The notes under the pieces were generated by a model, which saw only the letters and a list, made by a program, of their open reading frames with translations, searched no databases and was not told the DNA's origin. From Sphingomonas sp. CCH21-G11 (GTDB lineage Bacteria; Pseudomonadota; Alphaproteobacteria; Sphingomonadales; Sphingomonadaceae), in assembly GCF_001555965.1 (NCBI RefSeq), contig NZ_LSHX01000019.1, positions 38,532-102,531 of the forward strand: 64,000 bases of DNA, given 5' to 3'. Numbering within the stretch: the first letter of the stretch is position 1; every line of letters begins with the position of its first letter. The position numbers were made by a program, and so were the translations under genes. This document shows, one piece after another, positions 44,208 through 52,270 of the stretch.

Positions 44208-44213
44208 ATAGGT
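44199..44213. promoter_or_regulatory. GntR-type operator variant ACATATCAGATAGGT
   Basis: Differs from the perfect palindrome only at the central base and at one arm position. It overlaps the -10 box of the TonB-receptor promoter. Confidence 0.65.
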
Positions 44214-44242
44214 TATAAGCATAATCGTCGGGGAGAGGGTTG

Positions 44243-46894
44243 ATGATGAGAGGTTCGGTTCGTGTTGCCATGGGCCTGATGGCGAGCTCGGCGCTGTGGC
44301 AGATGCCCGCGCTGGCGCAGGATGCGCCCCCGGCCGAGCCGGCGGCCCAGCCGGAAACGCAGGACGAGATCGTCGTGGTCGGGCTGCGCCGCTCGATCGC
44401 CGAGGCGATCGAGACCAAACGCAATGCCGTCGCGATCGTCGATTCGATTTCCGCCCAGGATATCGGCAAGCTGCCCGACCAGAATGTCGTCGAAACGCTG
44501 AGCCGCATTCCCGGCGTGCAGATCACCCGCCGCAACGGCGAGGGCCAGAATTTCACCATTCGCGGCATCTCGCTCAACACCGTCCTCGTCAACGACCGGC
44601 CCTTTGTCGGGCCGACGCCGGACAGCTCGGCCGCGCTCGACGTGCTGAGCCCCGACATCATCGCCGCGATCGACGTGTTCAAATCGCCGACCGCCGACCA
44701 GATCGAGGGTGGCCTGGGCGGCACCGTCAATTTGCGCACTAAAAGGCCGCTCGACCTGCCCGCCGGCACCTTCGCGCTGCGCGCCCAGGGGCAATATGCC
44801 GACATCGCCGAGAAATACGGCTTTCGCGGGTCGGCGCTGGCGTCGACCCGGCTGTTCGACGACCGGGTCGGCGTGCTGTTCAACGTCGCGTTCCAGAAGA
44901 TCTACAACGAGCAGCAGACGCAGGAGCTGTCCAACTATGTGCTGACCGGCGGCGTCGACGGCAATGGCGACGGCGTCAACGATCCCGGGCTGTACCGCCC
45001 GGCCCGGTTCGCGATGATCCGCCTGCCGCGCCGTGCCGATCGCCTGACGATCGGCGGCGCGGTGCAGTATCGCCCCGTCGAAACGCTCGAGGTGAACATC
45101 GAGGGCACGTACAACCAGTTCGACGCGTTCGCTGGCGCGCAGCGGTTCCAGACGCTGCTGAACGATAACGACGTCGGTGCCCGCGTGGGGACGGGCAACA
45201 CGGTCACTTCCGGCCGGTTCGCCGGCATCACCCAGCGGCCGCTGATCTATTACGAACAGGACCGCTCCGAACTCTACGTACTGGGCGGCAACGTCACCTG
45301 GACGCCCGACAACTGGCGCATCTCGGCGGACGTTTCGCTGAGCTCGGGCACGTCGCCGGTCACCGGCAACAGCGCGACGCCGATCGTCGTCCCGCGCGCC
45401 GGGCGGACCGTCGACGTGACCTATGACCTGCTGTCGCCGACCGACGTGCCTTCCTATGCGCTGACCGGCAATTTCGACGTCAACGATCCGACCAACTACC
45501 AGCTGTCGGGCCTGGTCGACGGCTTCAACACCATCGACAACGATGCCAAGGCGGCGCGCGTGGACCTGGTGCGCGATATCGGCGCAGGGCTGCTCAAGGC
45601 GGTGGCGGTCGGCTATCGCTATGAGGATCGCGGCTTCAACACCGAGCGATTTGATGCGCCGCTGACGCTCGCCGGCGCGGTCGCCATCGCCGACACCAAT
45701 CGCGACGGCATCGTCACCGCCAACGAGATTCCCGGACTTCGCTACACCGGGCTCGGCGACACCAACCTGCTCGAGGGGCTGAGCGGGCTGTTCCCGAACA
45801 ACTTCCTGGGCGGGTCGGTCGACCTGGCGGCGCTGCGCGCCGGGTTCGGCTATACGCCGCAGCGTTCGGTGGGCCAGAGCAACAATGTCCAGCAGCGCAC
45901 CCATGCCCTGTATGGCCGCGTCGACCTGGACGGCACGCTGTTCGGCATCGACATTCGCGGCAATGCAGGCGTCCGCTGGATCAGCACCAACCGCGAGGCG
46001 CTGGGCTTCACCGCCAACCAGGGCGGCTTCCTGCCGATCCGGTACGACCGCAGCTATGACGAGTTCCTGCCGAGCGCGACGCTGATCTTCGAGTTGCGCG
46101 ATAACCTCCTGCTCCGCGTCGCGGGCGCGCGCGTGCTCGCCACGCCGCCGCTCAGCGACCTGGCGCCCGGGGTCAACATCAACATCGTCAACCTGACCGG
46201 GACGGGGGGCAATCCGCTGCTCAACCCGTATCAGGCCGACCAGGCGGACGTGTCGCTCGAATGGTATTTCGGGCGCGCCAACCTGCTCGCGGTCACCGCC
46301 TTTACCAAGAGCGTCAAGTCCTTCACCTCGCTGGTTTCGACGGTCGAGACGATCGACGGGTTCATCAACGCCAACGGCACCGGCAACACGTTCCTGATCA
46401 CCCGGCCCCAGAACGGCTCGGACGGGCGGGTACGCGGCGTCGAGTTCAACTATCAGCACCAGCTGAGCTTTCTGCCCGCGCCGTTCGACGGGCTGGGCGT
46501 GCAGGCCAATTATACCTATGCCAGCAGCCGGACGCCGATCGTCGACCCGCTGACCCAGCGCACCCTGCCGCTGCCGCTCTTGTCCAAGCACAGCTTCAGC
46601 CTGATCGGCTATTATGAAAAGGGCCCGGTCACCGCGCGCCTCGCCTATACCCAGCGCAGCGGCTACCTCCTCAACGTCCAGTCGATGGCCGCCGGCGGCA
46701 GCCGCTATATCGATGACCAGAACCAGCTCGATGGATCGTTCCAGCTCGACCTGCGCCGCGGCCTCCGGCTGACCTTCGATGCCCAGAACCTGCTGAAACG
46801 GCCTGAAATCCGTTACGACGGCATCGCGGCACGGCGGGTCACGACGATCCTCGACGATCGCCGCTACTTTCTGGGATTTGCCTTTAGTTTGTGA
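44243..46894 (+). CDS. TonB-dependent receptor (second)
   Basis: An 883-residue outer-membrane receptor of the same group as the one at 34987. A signal peptide ends at PALAQ, the TonB box is near DEIVVVGLRRS, and the plug has SAQDIGKLPDQNVVETLSRIPGVQITR, nearly the same as the first receptor over this stretch. The barrel ends in RRYFLGFAFSL; the last residue is Leu instead of the usual Phe, which is tolerated in some barrels. GGAGAGG precedes the tandem ATGs. It is controlled by the operator at 44199 and opens module B. Confidence 0.95.
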   Translation: MMRGSVRVAMGLMASSALWQMPALAQDAPPAEPAAQPETQDEIVVVGLRRSIAEAIETKRNAVAIVDSISAQDIGKLPDQNVVETLSRIPGVQITRRNGEGQNFTIRGISLNTVLVNDRPFVGPTPDSSAALDVLSPDIIAAIDVFKSPTADQIEGGLGGTVNLRTKRPLDLPAGTFALRAQGQYADIAEKYGFRGSALASTRLFDDRVGVLFNVAFQKIYNEQQTQELSNYVLTGGVDGNGDGVNDPGLYRPARFAMIRLPRRADRLTIGGAVQYRPVETLEVNIEGTYNQFDAFAGAQRFQTLLNDNDVGARVGTGNTVTSGRFAGITQRPLIYYEQDRSELYVLGGNVTWTPDNWRISADVSLSSGTSPVTGNSATPIVVPRAGRTVDVTYDLLSPTDVPSYALTGNFDVNDPTNYQLSGLVDGFNTIDNDAKAARVDLVRDIGAGLLKAVAVGYRYEDRGFNTERFDAPLTLAGAVAIADTNRDGIVTANEIPGLRYTGLGDTNLLEGLSGLFPNNFLGGSVDLAALRAGFGYTPQRSVGQSNNVQQRTHALYGRVDLDGTLFGIDIRGNAGVRWISTNREALGFTANQGGFLPIRYDRSYDEFLPSATLIFELRDNLLLRVAGARVLATPPLSDLAPGVNINIVNLTGTGGNPLLNPYQADQADVSLEWYFGRANLLAVTAFTKSVKSFTSLVSTVETIDGFINANGTGNTFLITRPQNGSDGRVRGVEFNYQHQLSFLPAPFDGLGVQANYTYASSRTPIVDPLTQRTLPLPLLSKHSFSLIGYYEKGPVTARLAYTQRSGYLLNVQSMAAGGSRYIDDQNQLDGSFQLDLRRGLRLTFDAQNLLKRPEIRYDGIAARRVTTILDDRRYFLGFAFSL

Positions 46895-46916
46895 TGCGAT
46901 GCCCGGAATGAACTTC

Positions 46917-46930
46917 TGAGATTGATCTCA
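46917..46930. promoter_or_regulatory. palindrome TGAGATTGATCTCA
   Basis: A perfect 6-2-6 palindrome 64 nt before the third beta-helix gene. Its half-site TGAGAT also occurs, in the opposite order, in the GntR promoter at 44142-44157. It could bind a regulator; no factor can be named. Confidence 0.35.
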
Positions 46931-46994
46931 AATCGGAACTGTCATAACGATCCGTTCAAATAGAGCGGCATTCCGCCGCCGACAGGAGGCGAGG

Positions 46995-48611
46995 ATGATG
47001 AAACGGATCGCGGCAATGCTGTGCCTGTTGCTGGCCGGACTGGGCATGAGCTGGTCCGGCGGCGCGAACGCCCAGATCAGCTATGGCGAGGTGCCGACCG
47101 ACTATCTGCCCACCTTTGGCGGCTGGAACCCGCGTTCGACCTTCAGCAGCACCTATTGGACAGTGCGTGACGTCACCAACGCATCGCTGGTCGGTGCGGC
47201 GAATGTCATCGTCCCCAACGACGGCAGCGACGTCGCCGACCGGATCATGGCCATTGCCGCCTCCAGCCCCAACCCGATGGTGATCTATTTCCCCGCCGGC
47301 CAGTATGAGCTGAAAAAGTCGGTGACGATCAGCCGGTCGAACATCGTCATCCGCGGTGCGGGCAAGGGGCTGACGACCTTCGTCATCTCCGCGCCCAGCA
47401 GTGCCAATGCCCAGTTCACGCTGTTGGGCGGCGGCTTTTCGACCGAAATCGGTACCATCACCAACGTGCCGATGCGCGGCGACGACTATATGATCGCCGC
47501 CGACGTGTCGGGCATCGCGGTGAACGACATCCTGCGCGTCTATGACAATTCGCGGTCGAACGGCTTTAGCGGCCACAACTGGCAACAGTTCCTGCGCGTT
47601 ACCGCGATCGACCCGGCGACGCGCCGCGTCACCTTCGCCAGCCGGCTTGGGCTCAATTACAACGGCACCGCGACCGTTCCCGGCCAGCCGCGTTTCGTCA
47701 AAGTGAATATGATCCAGAATGTGGCGTTCGAGAATTTCACGATCACGCGGACCCGCAATGCCGCCGCGGGAACTCATAATCTGTTCATCCGCTACGCCTG
47801 GAACGCGCATGTCCGGGGCACGGAGGTCAAGAACCTTGTGTCCGGCGGGATTTCGCTTGGCTCCGTCTACAACGCGCTCGTCACCGACAACGACGTTCAC
47901 AATTCGGTGGATCCGGTCGCCGGCTATGGGGACGGGGGCAAGGCCTATGGCATCAACGTCGGCGCCGTGTCGATCTGCGAGGTGTCGAACAACAAGCTGT
48001 GGAACCTGCGCCACCACATCATCCTGCACATCGGCACCAATTTCTGCGTCGTGGCATATAACAGCGCGGAGCCGGGCTATTTCGGCACCTCGGGCGACCT
48101 CGACATGCATGGCTATACCGCGCACAACAACCTGTATGAGGGCAACCAGGGCGCGGTGCTGATCTTTGACGGGCGGTCGGACACCGGGATGCTGGAGACG
48201 CAGGGCCTCTACAACACCATGTACCGCAACCAGCTGCGCCGGCCCGGGATCAACGGTGCAAACGGCATCGCGCTCCAGGGGCCGGCATCCTCCGGCAACT
48301 TCACGCATTTCGGGATCACCATTGTCGGCAACGACCAGATCGACACCAAGATCGATTACACCTCCACCGGATCGCAGGGTCCGTACAACGGTGCCAATAT
48401 CGTGAAGAAGGTTGGCGCCAACCGGCTAGGCGAAACCGTCGTGACGCCCGATGTCGAAATCGATCCCAACGGCACCTTCCCGGCATCGCTCTATGCGCCG
48501 GGCAAGCCGGCTTATCTGGGGAGCAAGCCTTGGCCGCTGTTCGGTCCGGGCGTGGCCGACTGGGGCCGGAACAACACGCTGCCCGCGGCTGACCGGCCGC
48601 AGACCCCCTGA
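46995..48611 (+). CDS. exported right-handed beta-helix protein (3)
   Basis: A 538-residue exported protein with signal peptide (IAAMLCLLLAGLGMSWSGGANAQ). The entry strand PMVIYFPAGQYELKKSVTISRSNIVIRGAGKGLTTFV is typical of parallel beta-helix proteins. Later turns such as GGISLGSVYNALVTDNDVHNSV and NNKLWNLRHHIILHIGTNFCVVAYNS stack Asn and His ladders. It is only distantly related to the tandem pair upstream. It lies 100 nt after the receptor, with an ideal AGGAGG before the ATG. A lyase or hydrolase role on the glycan imported by the second receptor is likely but not proved. Confidence 0.78.
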   Translation: MMKRIAAMLCLLLAGLGMSWSGGANAQISYGEVPTDYLPTFGGWNPRSTFSSTYWTVRDVTNASLVGAANVIVPNDGSDVADRIMAIAASSPNPMVIYFPAGQYELKKSVTISRSNIVIRGAGKGLTTFVISAPSSANAQFTLLGGGFSTEIGTITNVPMRGDDYMIAADVSGIAVNDILRVYDNSRSNGFSGHNWQQFLRVTAIDPATRRVTFASRLGLNYNGTATVPGQPRFVKVNMIQNVAFENFTITRTRNAAAGTHNLFIRYAWNAHVRGTEVKNLVSGGISLGSVYNALVTDNDVHNSVDPVAGYGDGGKAYGINVGAVSICEVSNNKLWNLRHHIILHIGTNFCVVAYNSAEPGYFGTSGDLDMHGYTAHNNLYEGNQGAVLIFDGRSDTGMLETQGLYNTMYRNQLRRPGINGANGIALQGPASSGNFTHFGITIVGNDQIDTKIDYTSTGSQGPYNGANIVKKVGANRLGETVVTPDVEIDPNGTFPASLYAPGKPAYLGSKPWPLFGPGVADWGRNNTLPAADRPQTP

Positions 48612-48628
48612 GCCGACACCACGACGCC

Positions 48629-49150
48629 ATGGCCGGTCGCCCACGACGCGGCCAACCGCGGTGGCGCTGGATCCTGGCCGGCGTCGTCTTCTCCGGGCTG
48701 GTCGGCGCTGCGGTCTGGACAGGAAACGACTGGGGCGACGACGCGCCGGGCCGGGTGATTACCGGCCCGGCCGTGCCGCCACCCCCGCCGCGGGTCGTGC
48801 CGGACGCCGTGGTGCAGCCGCCGGCCGCGGTCGAGCCCCCTTCCCTGCCGCTGACCGAGCCGCCGCTGGCCGTCGATGCGCGCGTCGTGCTGCCGGGCGA
48901 CGAACGCCTGGCCTTCGAGCTTGTCGCCATCACGCAGGCCGGCGACCCCGGCCGCATCCGCTATCGCCTGAACGGCGGCACGACGCGCGACGCCGGGCGC
49001 GGCGATCCGATCGGCGCGGGTTTCCGCGTGCTCGCCATCGACCCGGCGTCGGTCACGATCAGCAACGGGCGCGCCGGCTTTGAGGTGCGCCCGCCCGGCG
49101 CGACATTGACCCAGGAAGACAATGTCCCCGATGCTGGCGTGCCGTTCTGA
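48629..49150 (+). CDS. GspC-like inner-membrane protein, single anchor with proline-rich linker
   Basis: A 173-residue protein. One membrane helix lies at about residues 14-31 with a basic N-terminus, so the bulk is periplasmic. A proline-rich linker (PPPPPRVVPDAVVQPPAAVEPP) follows. The C-terminal part, ERLAFELVAITQAGDP and later GDPIGAGFRVLAIDPASVTISNGRAGFEVRPPG, resembles the HR domain of GspC/PilP, which contacts the secretin of type II secretion. No other gsp gene is in the window, so this may be an orphan. No ribosome binding site is clear before the ATG. Confidence 0.5.
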   Translation: MAGRPRRGQPRWRWILAGVVFSGLVGAAVWTGNDWGDDAPGRVITGPAVPPPPPRVVPDAVVQPPAAVEPPSLPLTEPPLAVDARVVLPGDERLAFELVAITQAGDPGRIRYRLNGGTTRDAGRGDPIGAGFRVLAIDPASVTISNGRAGFEVRPPGATLTQEDNVPDAGVPF

Positions 49151-49178
49151 ACATGGCAGCCAGGGGGTAGTTCGACGC

Positions 49179-51464
49179 ATGGTCCGACGCATTTGGGGGG
49201 AGCGGGTGCAAGGGGTTGCGCGCCGGATTGGCGGCCATGTGGCGGTACTGCTGGTCGCGGCATTTGCATCGGCTTTTTGGCCGGCGACGGCGTCGGCCCG
49301 GATCAGCGTCGGCGATGACGGGCGCAGCTTTCGCCTCGATGGCGGCGGGGTCACCTATGCCTTCGGGGTGACGGGCGATGGCGCGGTCCAGCACATCTAT
49401 TGGGGACCGGCGCTGCGCCGCGACGACCGGCTCGCGCCCCGGGCGCTGACCAACCTGTCCGGGCTCGATCCGGTCAGCTCGATCGCGCCGCTCGAGTTTC
49501 CCGCCTGGGGCGGGCGTCTGTACACCGAACCGGCGGTGAAGATCGCCTGGCCCGACGGGGTGCGCGATCTGGTCCTGCGCTATCACGCGCACCGGGTGGA
49601 GGGCGGCCGGCTGATCGTCGAACTGCGCGACATCGATCGCCCGGTCAGTGTCAGCCTGTCCTACCGGATCGATGAGGACACGGGCATCGTGACCCGATCC
49701 GCCAGCCTGCGCAACGCGGGGCGGACGCCGCTGCGTGTCGACCAGTTCGCCGCCGCCGCCTGGACGCTGCCGCAGGGCGACGATTACCGGCTCCATTCGC
49801 TGTCGGGCCGCTGGGGTGCCGAATGGCAGCGTCAGCTGCGCGCGGTGAGCGGCGGCACGACCGTGCTGGAAAGCCGCCGGGGGGTGACGAGCAACCAGGC
49901 CAATCCCTGGTTCGCGATCGACCGCGCGGGGTCGGCGAGCGAGAGCGGCGGGCCCGTATGGTTCGGCGCGCTGGCGTGGAGCGGGTCGTGGCGCATCAGC
50001 GTGGACCGCAACGCGATGGGCGATGTGCGCGTCGTCGGCGGATTCAACCCGTTCGATTTCGGGTACCGGCTCCAGCCCGGCGAGACCCTGGCCTCGCCCG
50101 ACTTTCATGGCGGCTATTCGGCGGACGGCATGGGCGGCGCCTCGCGGCTGCTGCACCGGTTCCAGCGCCGCCATGTCCTGCCCGGCGGGCCGGACGCGCG
50201 GCCCCGCCCGGTCCTCTACAACAGCTGGGAAGCCACCCAGTTCGCAGTGTCCGCCGACCAGCAGGTTGCGCTCGCCGAGCGCGCCGCCCGGCTGGGCGTC
50301 GAGCGGTTCGTGATGGACGATGGCTGGTTCGGCGCGCGCAACAGCGACAAGGCGGGGCTGGGCGACTGGGTCGTCAACCCGGCCAAGTTTCCGGCCGGCC
50401 TCGACCCGCTGATCGCGCGGGTCCGGGCGCTGGGGATGGATTTCGGCCTGTGGGTCGAACCTGAAATGGTCAACCCCGACAGCGACCTGTATCGCGCGCA
50501 TCCCGACTGGGTCATCGCCATGCCCGGACGGCCGCGCACCGAATCGCGCAACCAGCTGATCCTCAACCTGGCGCGCGCGGATGTGCGCCAGCACCTGCTC
50601 GATGCGATCGACGCGCTGGTCAGTCGGCACGACATCGCGTTCCTCAAATGGGACCATAATCGCCACTGGTCCGAGCCGGGCTGGATCGGCGCCCCGCCCG
50701 AAGACCAGCAGCGGCTGTATGTCGACTATGTTCACGGCCTCTACTGGATCCTGGCCGAGCTGAAGCGGCGGCACCCCAAGCTCGAGATCGAAAGCTGTGC
50801 GGGCGGCGGCGGGCGGGTCGACCTGGGCATCCTGCGCTTTGCCGACGGGGTGTGGCCGTCAGACAATACCGACCCGTTCGACCGCCTGTTCATCCAGGAC
50901 GGCTTTACCCAGGCCTATGCCCCCCAGATCATGACCGCCTGGGTGACCGAAAGTCCGCACTGGGCCAACGACCGCCGCACCAGCCTGGCGTTCCGGTTCC
51001 TGTCCGCGATGCAGGGCGCGCTCGGCATCGGCGTCGACCTGCGCAAATGGACGGAAGCCGAAGCGGCCGAGGCGGCGAAGTGGGTCGCCGCCTATAAGGG
51101 CGTGCGCGTCACCATCCAGCACGGCGACCTGTTCCGCCTGGAGCGCCCCGCCCCCGAAAGCACGCGGTCCGCCGTCGCCTATCGCAGCGCGGACGGCAAA
51201 CAGATGGTCGTGCTCGCCTATCTCCATCGCAGTTCCAGGCTGGAGCCGCTGGCGAACGTGCGCGCTGCTGGCCTCGTACCGGACCGGCTCTACCGGCTCA
51301 GCCGGCTCGGCGCGGATGCCGGCACCGCGGCGACGGTGCGGAGCGGCGCTTATTGGATGAACATCGGCTGGGAAGGGCCGATGCGGGGGGATTATGTCGC
51401 TCAGGGCTGGGTGCTCGACCAGATCGCGGACAGCGCCGACGCGACCGGCCGTGCCGCGCCCTGA
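49179..51464 (+). CDS. exported GH36 alpha-galactosidase
   Basis: A 761-residue enzyme that removes terminal alpha-galactosyl groups. A signal peptide ends at ATASA. The N-terminal super-sandwich is followed by the GH36 barrel: NSWEATQF, FVMDDGWFGAR, nucleophile D492 in FLKWDHNRHW, the ESCAGGGGRVDLGILR motif, and acid/base D562 in WPSDNTDP. The C-terminal sandwich closes it. Family order and length are normal. The ATG at 49179 is chosen; a GTG at 49206 after GGGGGGAG is an alternative. It closes the carbohydrate region and suggests galactose side chains on the target glycan. Confidence 0.93.
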   Translation: MVRRIWGERVQGVARRIGGHVAVLLVAAFASAFWPATASARISVGDDGRSFRLDGGGVTYAFGVTGDGAVQHIYWGPALRRDDRLAPRALTNLSGLDPVSSIAPLEFPAWGGRLYTEPAVKIAWPDGVRDLVLRYHAHRVEGGRLIVELRDIDRPVSVSLSYRIDEDTGIVTRSASLRNAGRTPLRVDQFAAAAWTLPQGDDYRLHSLSGRWGAEWQRQLRAVSGGTTVLESRRGVTSNQANPWFAIDRAGSASESGGPVWFGALAWSGSWRISVDRNAMGDVRVVGGFNPFDFGYRLQPGETLASPDFHGGYSADGMGGASRLLHRFQRRHVLPGGPDARPRPVLYNSWEATQFAVSADQQVALAERAARLGVERFVMDDGWFGARNSDKAGLGDWVVNPAKFPAGLDPLIARVRALGMDFGLWVEPEMVNPDSDLYRAHPDWVIAMPGRPRTESRNQLILNLARADVRQHLLDAIDALVSRHDIAFLKWDHNRHWSEPGWIGAPPEDQQRLYVDYVHGLYWILAELKRRHPKLEIESCAGGGGRVDLGILRFADGVWPSDNTDPFDRLFIQDGFTQAYAPQIMTAWVTESPHWANDRRTSLAFRFLSAMQGALGIGVDLRKWTEAEAAEAAKWVAAYKGVRVTIQHGDLFRLERPAPESTRSAVAYRSADGKQMVVLAYLHRSSRLEPLANVRAAGLVPDRLYRLSRLGADAGTAATVRSGAYWMNIGWEGPMRGDYVAQGWVLDQIADSADATGRAAP

Positions 51465-51515
51465 CGCCCGGCCGCCCGGCCGCCCCGGAAATCACGCACA
51501 TCAGCGCCGGATATC

Positions 51516-51554
51516 AAAAACCCCGCCGTCTCTTGCCGAGAAAGCGGGGTTTTC
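51516..51554. terminator. bidirectional rho-independent terminator
   Basis: ACCCCGC and GCGGGGT pair around a 17-nt loop. T-runs lie on both sides (TTTT on plus, five T on minus), so it can end both the GH36 transcript and tRNA-Val. Confidence 0.8.
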
Positions 51555-51556
51555 GA

Positions 51557-51631
51557 TGGTGGGCGTGGCAAGGATTGAACTTGCGACCCCTGCGATGTCA
51601 ACACAGTGCTCTACCACTGAGCTACACGCCC
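51557..51631 (-). tRNA. tRNA-Val (GAC anticodon)
   Basis: A 75-nt cloverleaf on the minus strand with encoded CCA. Acceptor GGGCGTG/CACGCCC, D arm GCTC/GAGC, anticodon stem CTGTG/CGCAG with loop TTGACAT (anticodon GAC), T arm GCAAG-TTCAATC-CTTGC. Confidence 0.96.
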
Positions 51632-51645
51632 GCCGGGGAGTGAGG

Positions 51646-51674
51646 CCCATAACGGGCCGCGTGCGCGCTGGCAA
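51646..51674 (-). promoter_or_regulatory. tRNA-Val promoter
   Basis: On the minus strand TTGCCA (51674-51669), a 17-nt spacer and TATGGG (51651-51646) lie 14 nt before the mature tRNA end. Confidence 0.55.
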
Positions 51675-51794
51675 GACGCTTGGCGCGATTCGGTGCGACG
51701 GCGCCGCCACGCCGCGGTCGTGCGCCAGACTCGTTTTCAGCTTTGCGAAATCGGTGCCGGTAAAGCGCCTGGCTCAGCCTGGCTGAAACAGCCC

Positions 51795-52172
51795 CTAGTT
51801 GCGCGACGGAATGCTCTCGCGTTCGAACATCCGGTCGACCTCCATCACCAGGTCGCGCAGGTGGAACGGCTTGGACAGGACGCGCGCCTGCGGCAGCGTC
51901 TGGCTCGCGCGCAGCGTTACCGCGGCAAAGCCGGTGATGAACATGACGCGCATCGCCGGCACGATTTCCGACGCGCGCTGGGCGAGTTCGATCCCGTCCA
52001 TTTCGGGCATGACGATGTCGGTGAGCAGCAGGTCGAACGGCTCGCTTTCGATCAGCGGCAGCGCGGCGGTGCCGCGGTCGACCGCGGTCACCGCATAGCC
52101 CGAGCGTTCGAGCGCCCGCGTCAGATATTCGCGCATGGCGGTATCGTCTTCCGCCAGCAAGATTCGGATCAT
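51795..52172 (-). CDS. cpdR: response regulator CpdR
   Basis: A 125-residue stand-alone receiver domain. The acidic pair is in RILLAEDD, the phosphoacceptor is D52 in LLLTDIVMPEMDG, and the switch Lys is in RVLSKPFHLRDLV. These stretches are almost the same as Caulobacter CpdR, which in its unphosphorylated form brings substrates to the ClpXP protease during the cell cycle. The ATG at 52172 follows GGAGG. It is divergent from the N-formylglutamate amidohydrolase gene. Confidence 0.9.
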   Translation of the reverse strand: MIRILLAEDDTAMREYLTRALERSGYAVTAVDRGTAALPLIESEPFDLLLTDIVMPEMDGIELAQRASEIVPAMRVMFITGFAAVTLRASQTLPQARVLSKPFHLRDLVMEVDRMFERESIPSRN

Positions 52173-52270
52173 CGTCAACCTCCGCGACCGCACCGTCTAT
52201 GCGGCAACCGGTAAAGATTTTCCAGACGCGCCCGATTGTCGGTCGACGGACCAGTCCCTATTCCGGACCA

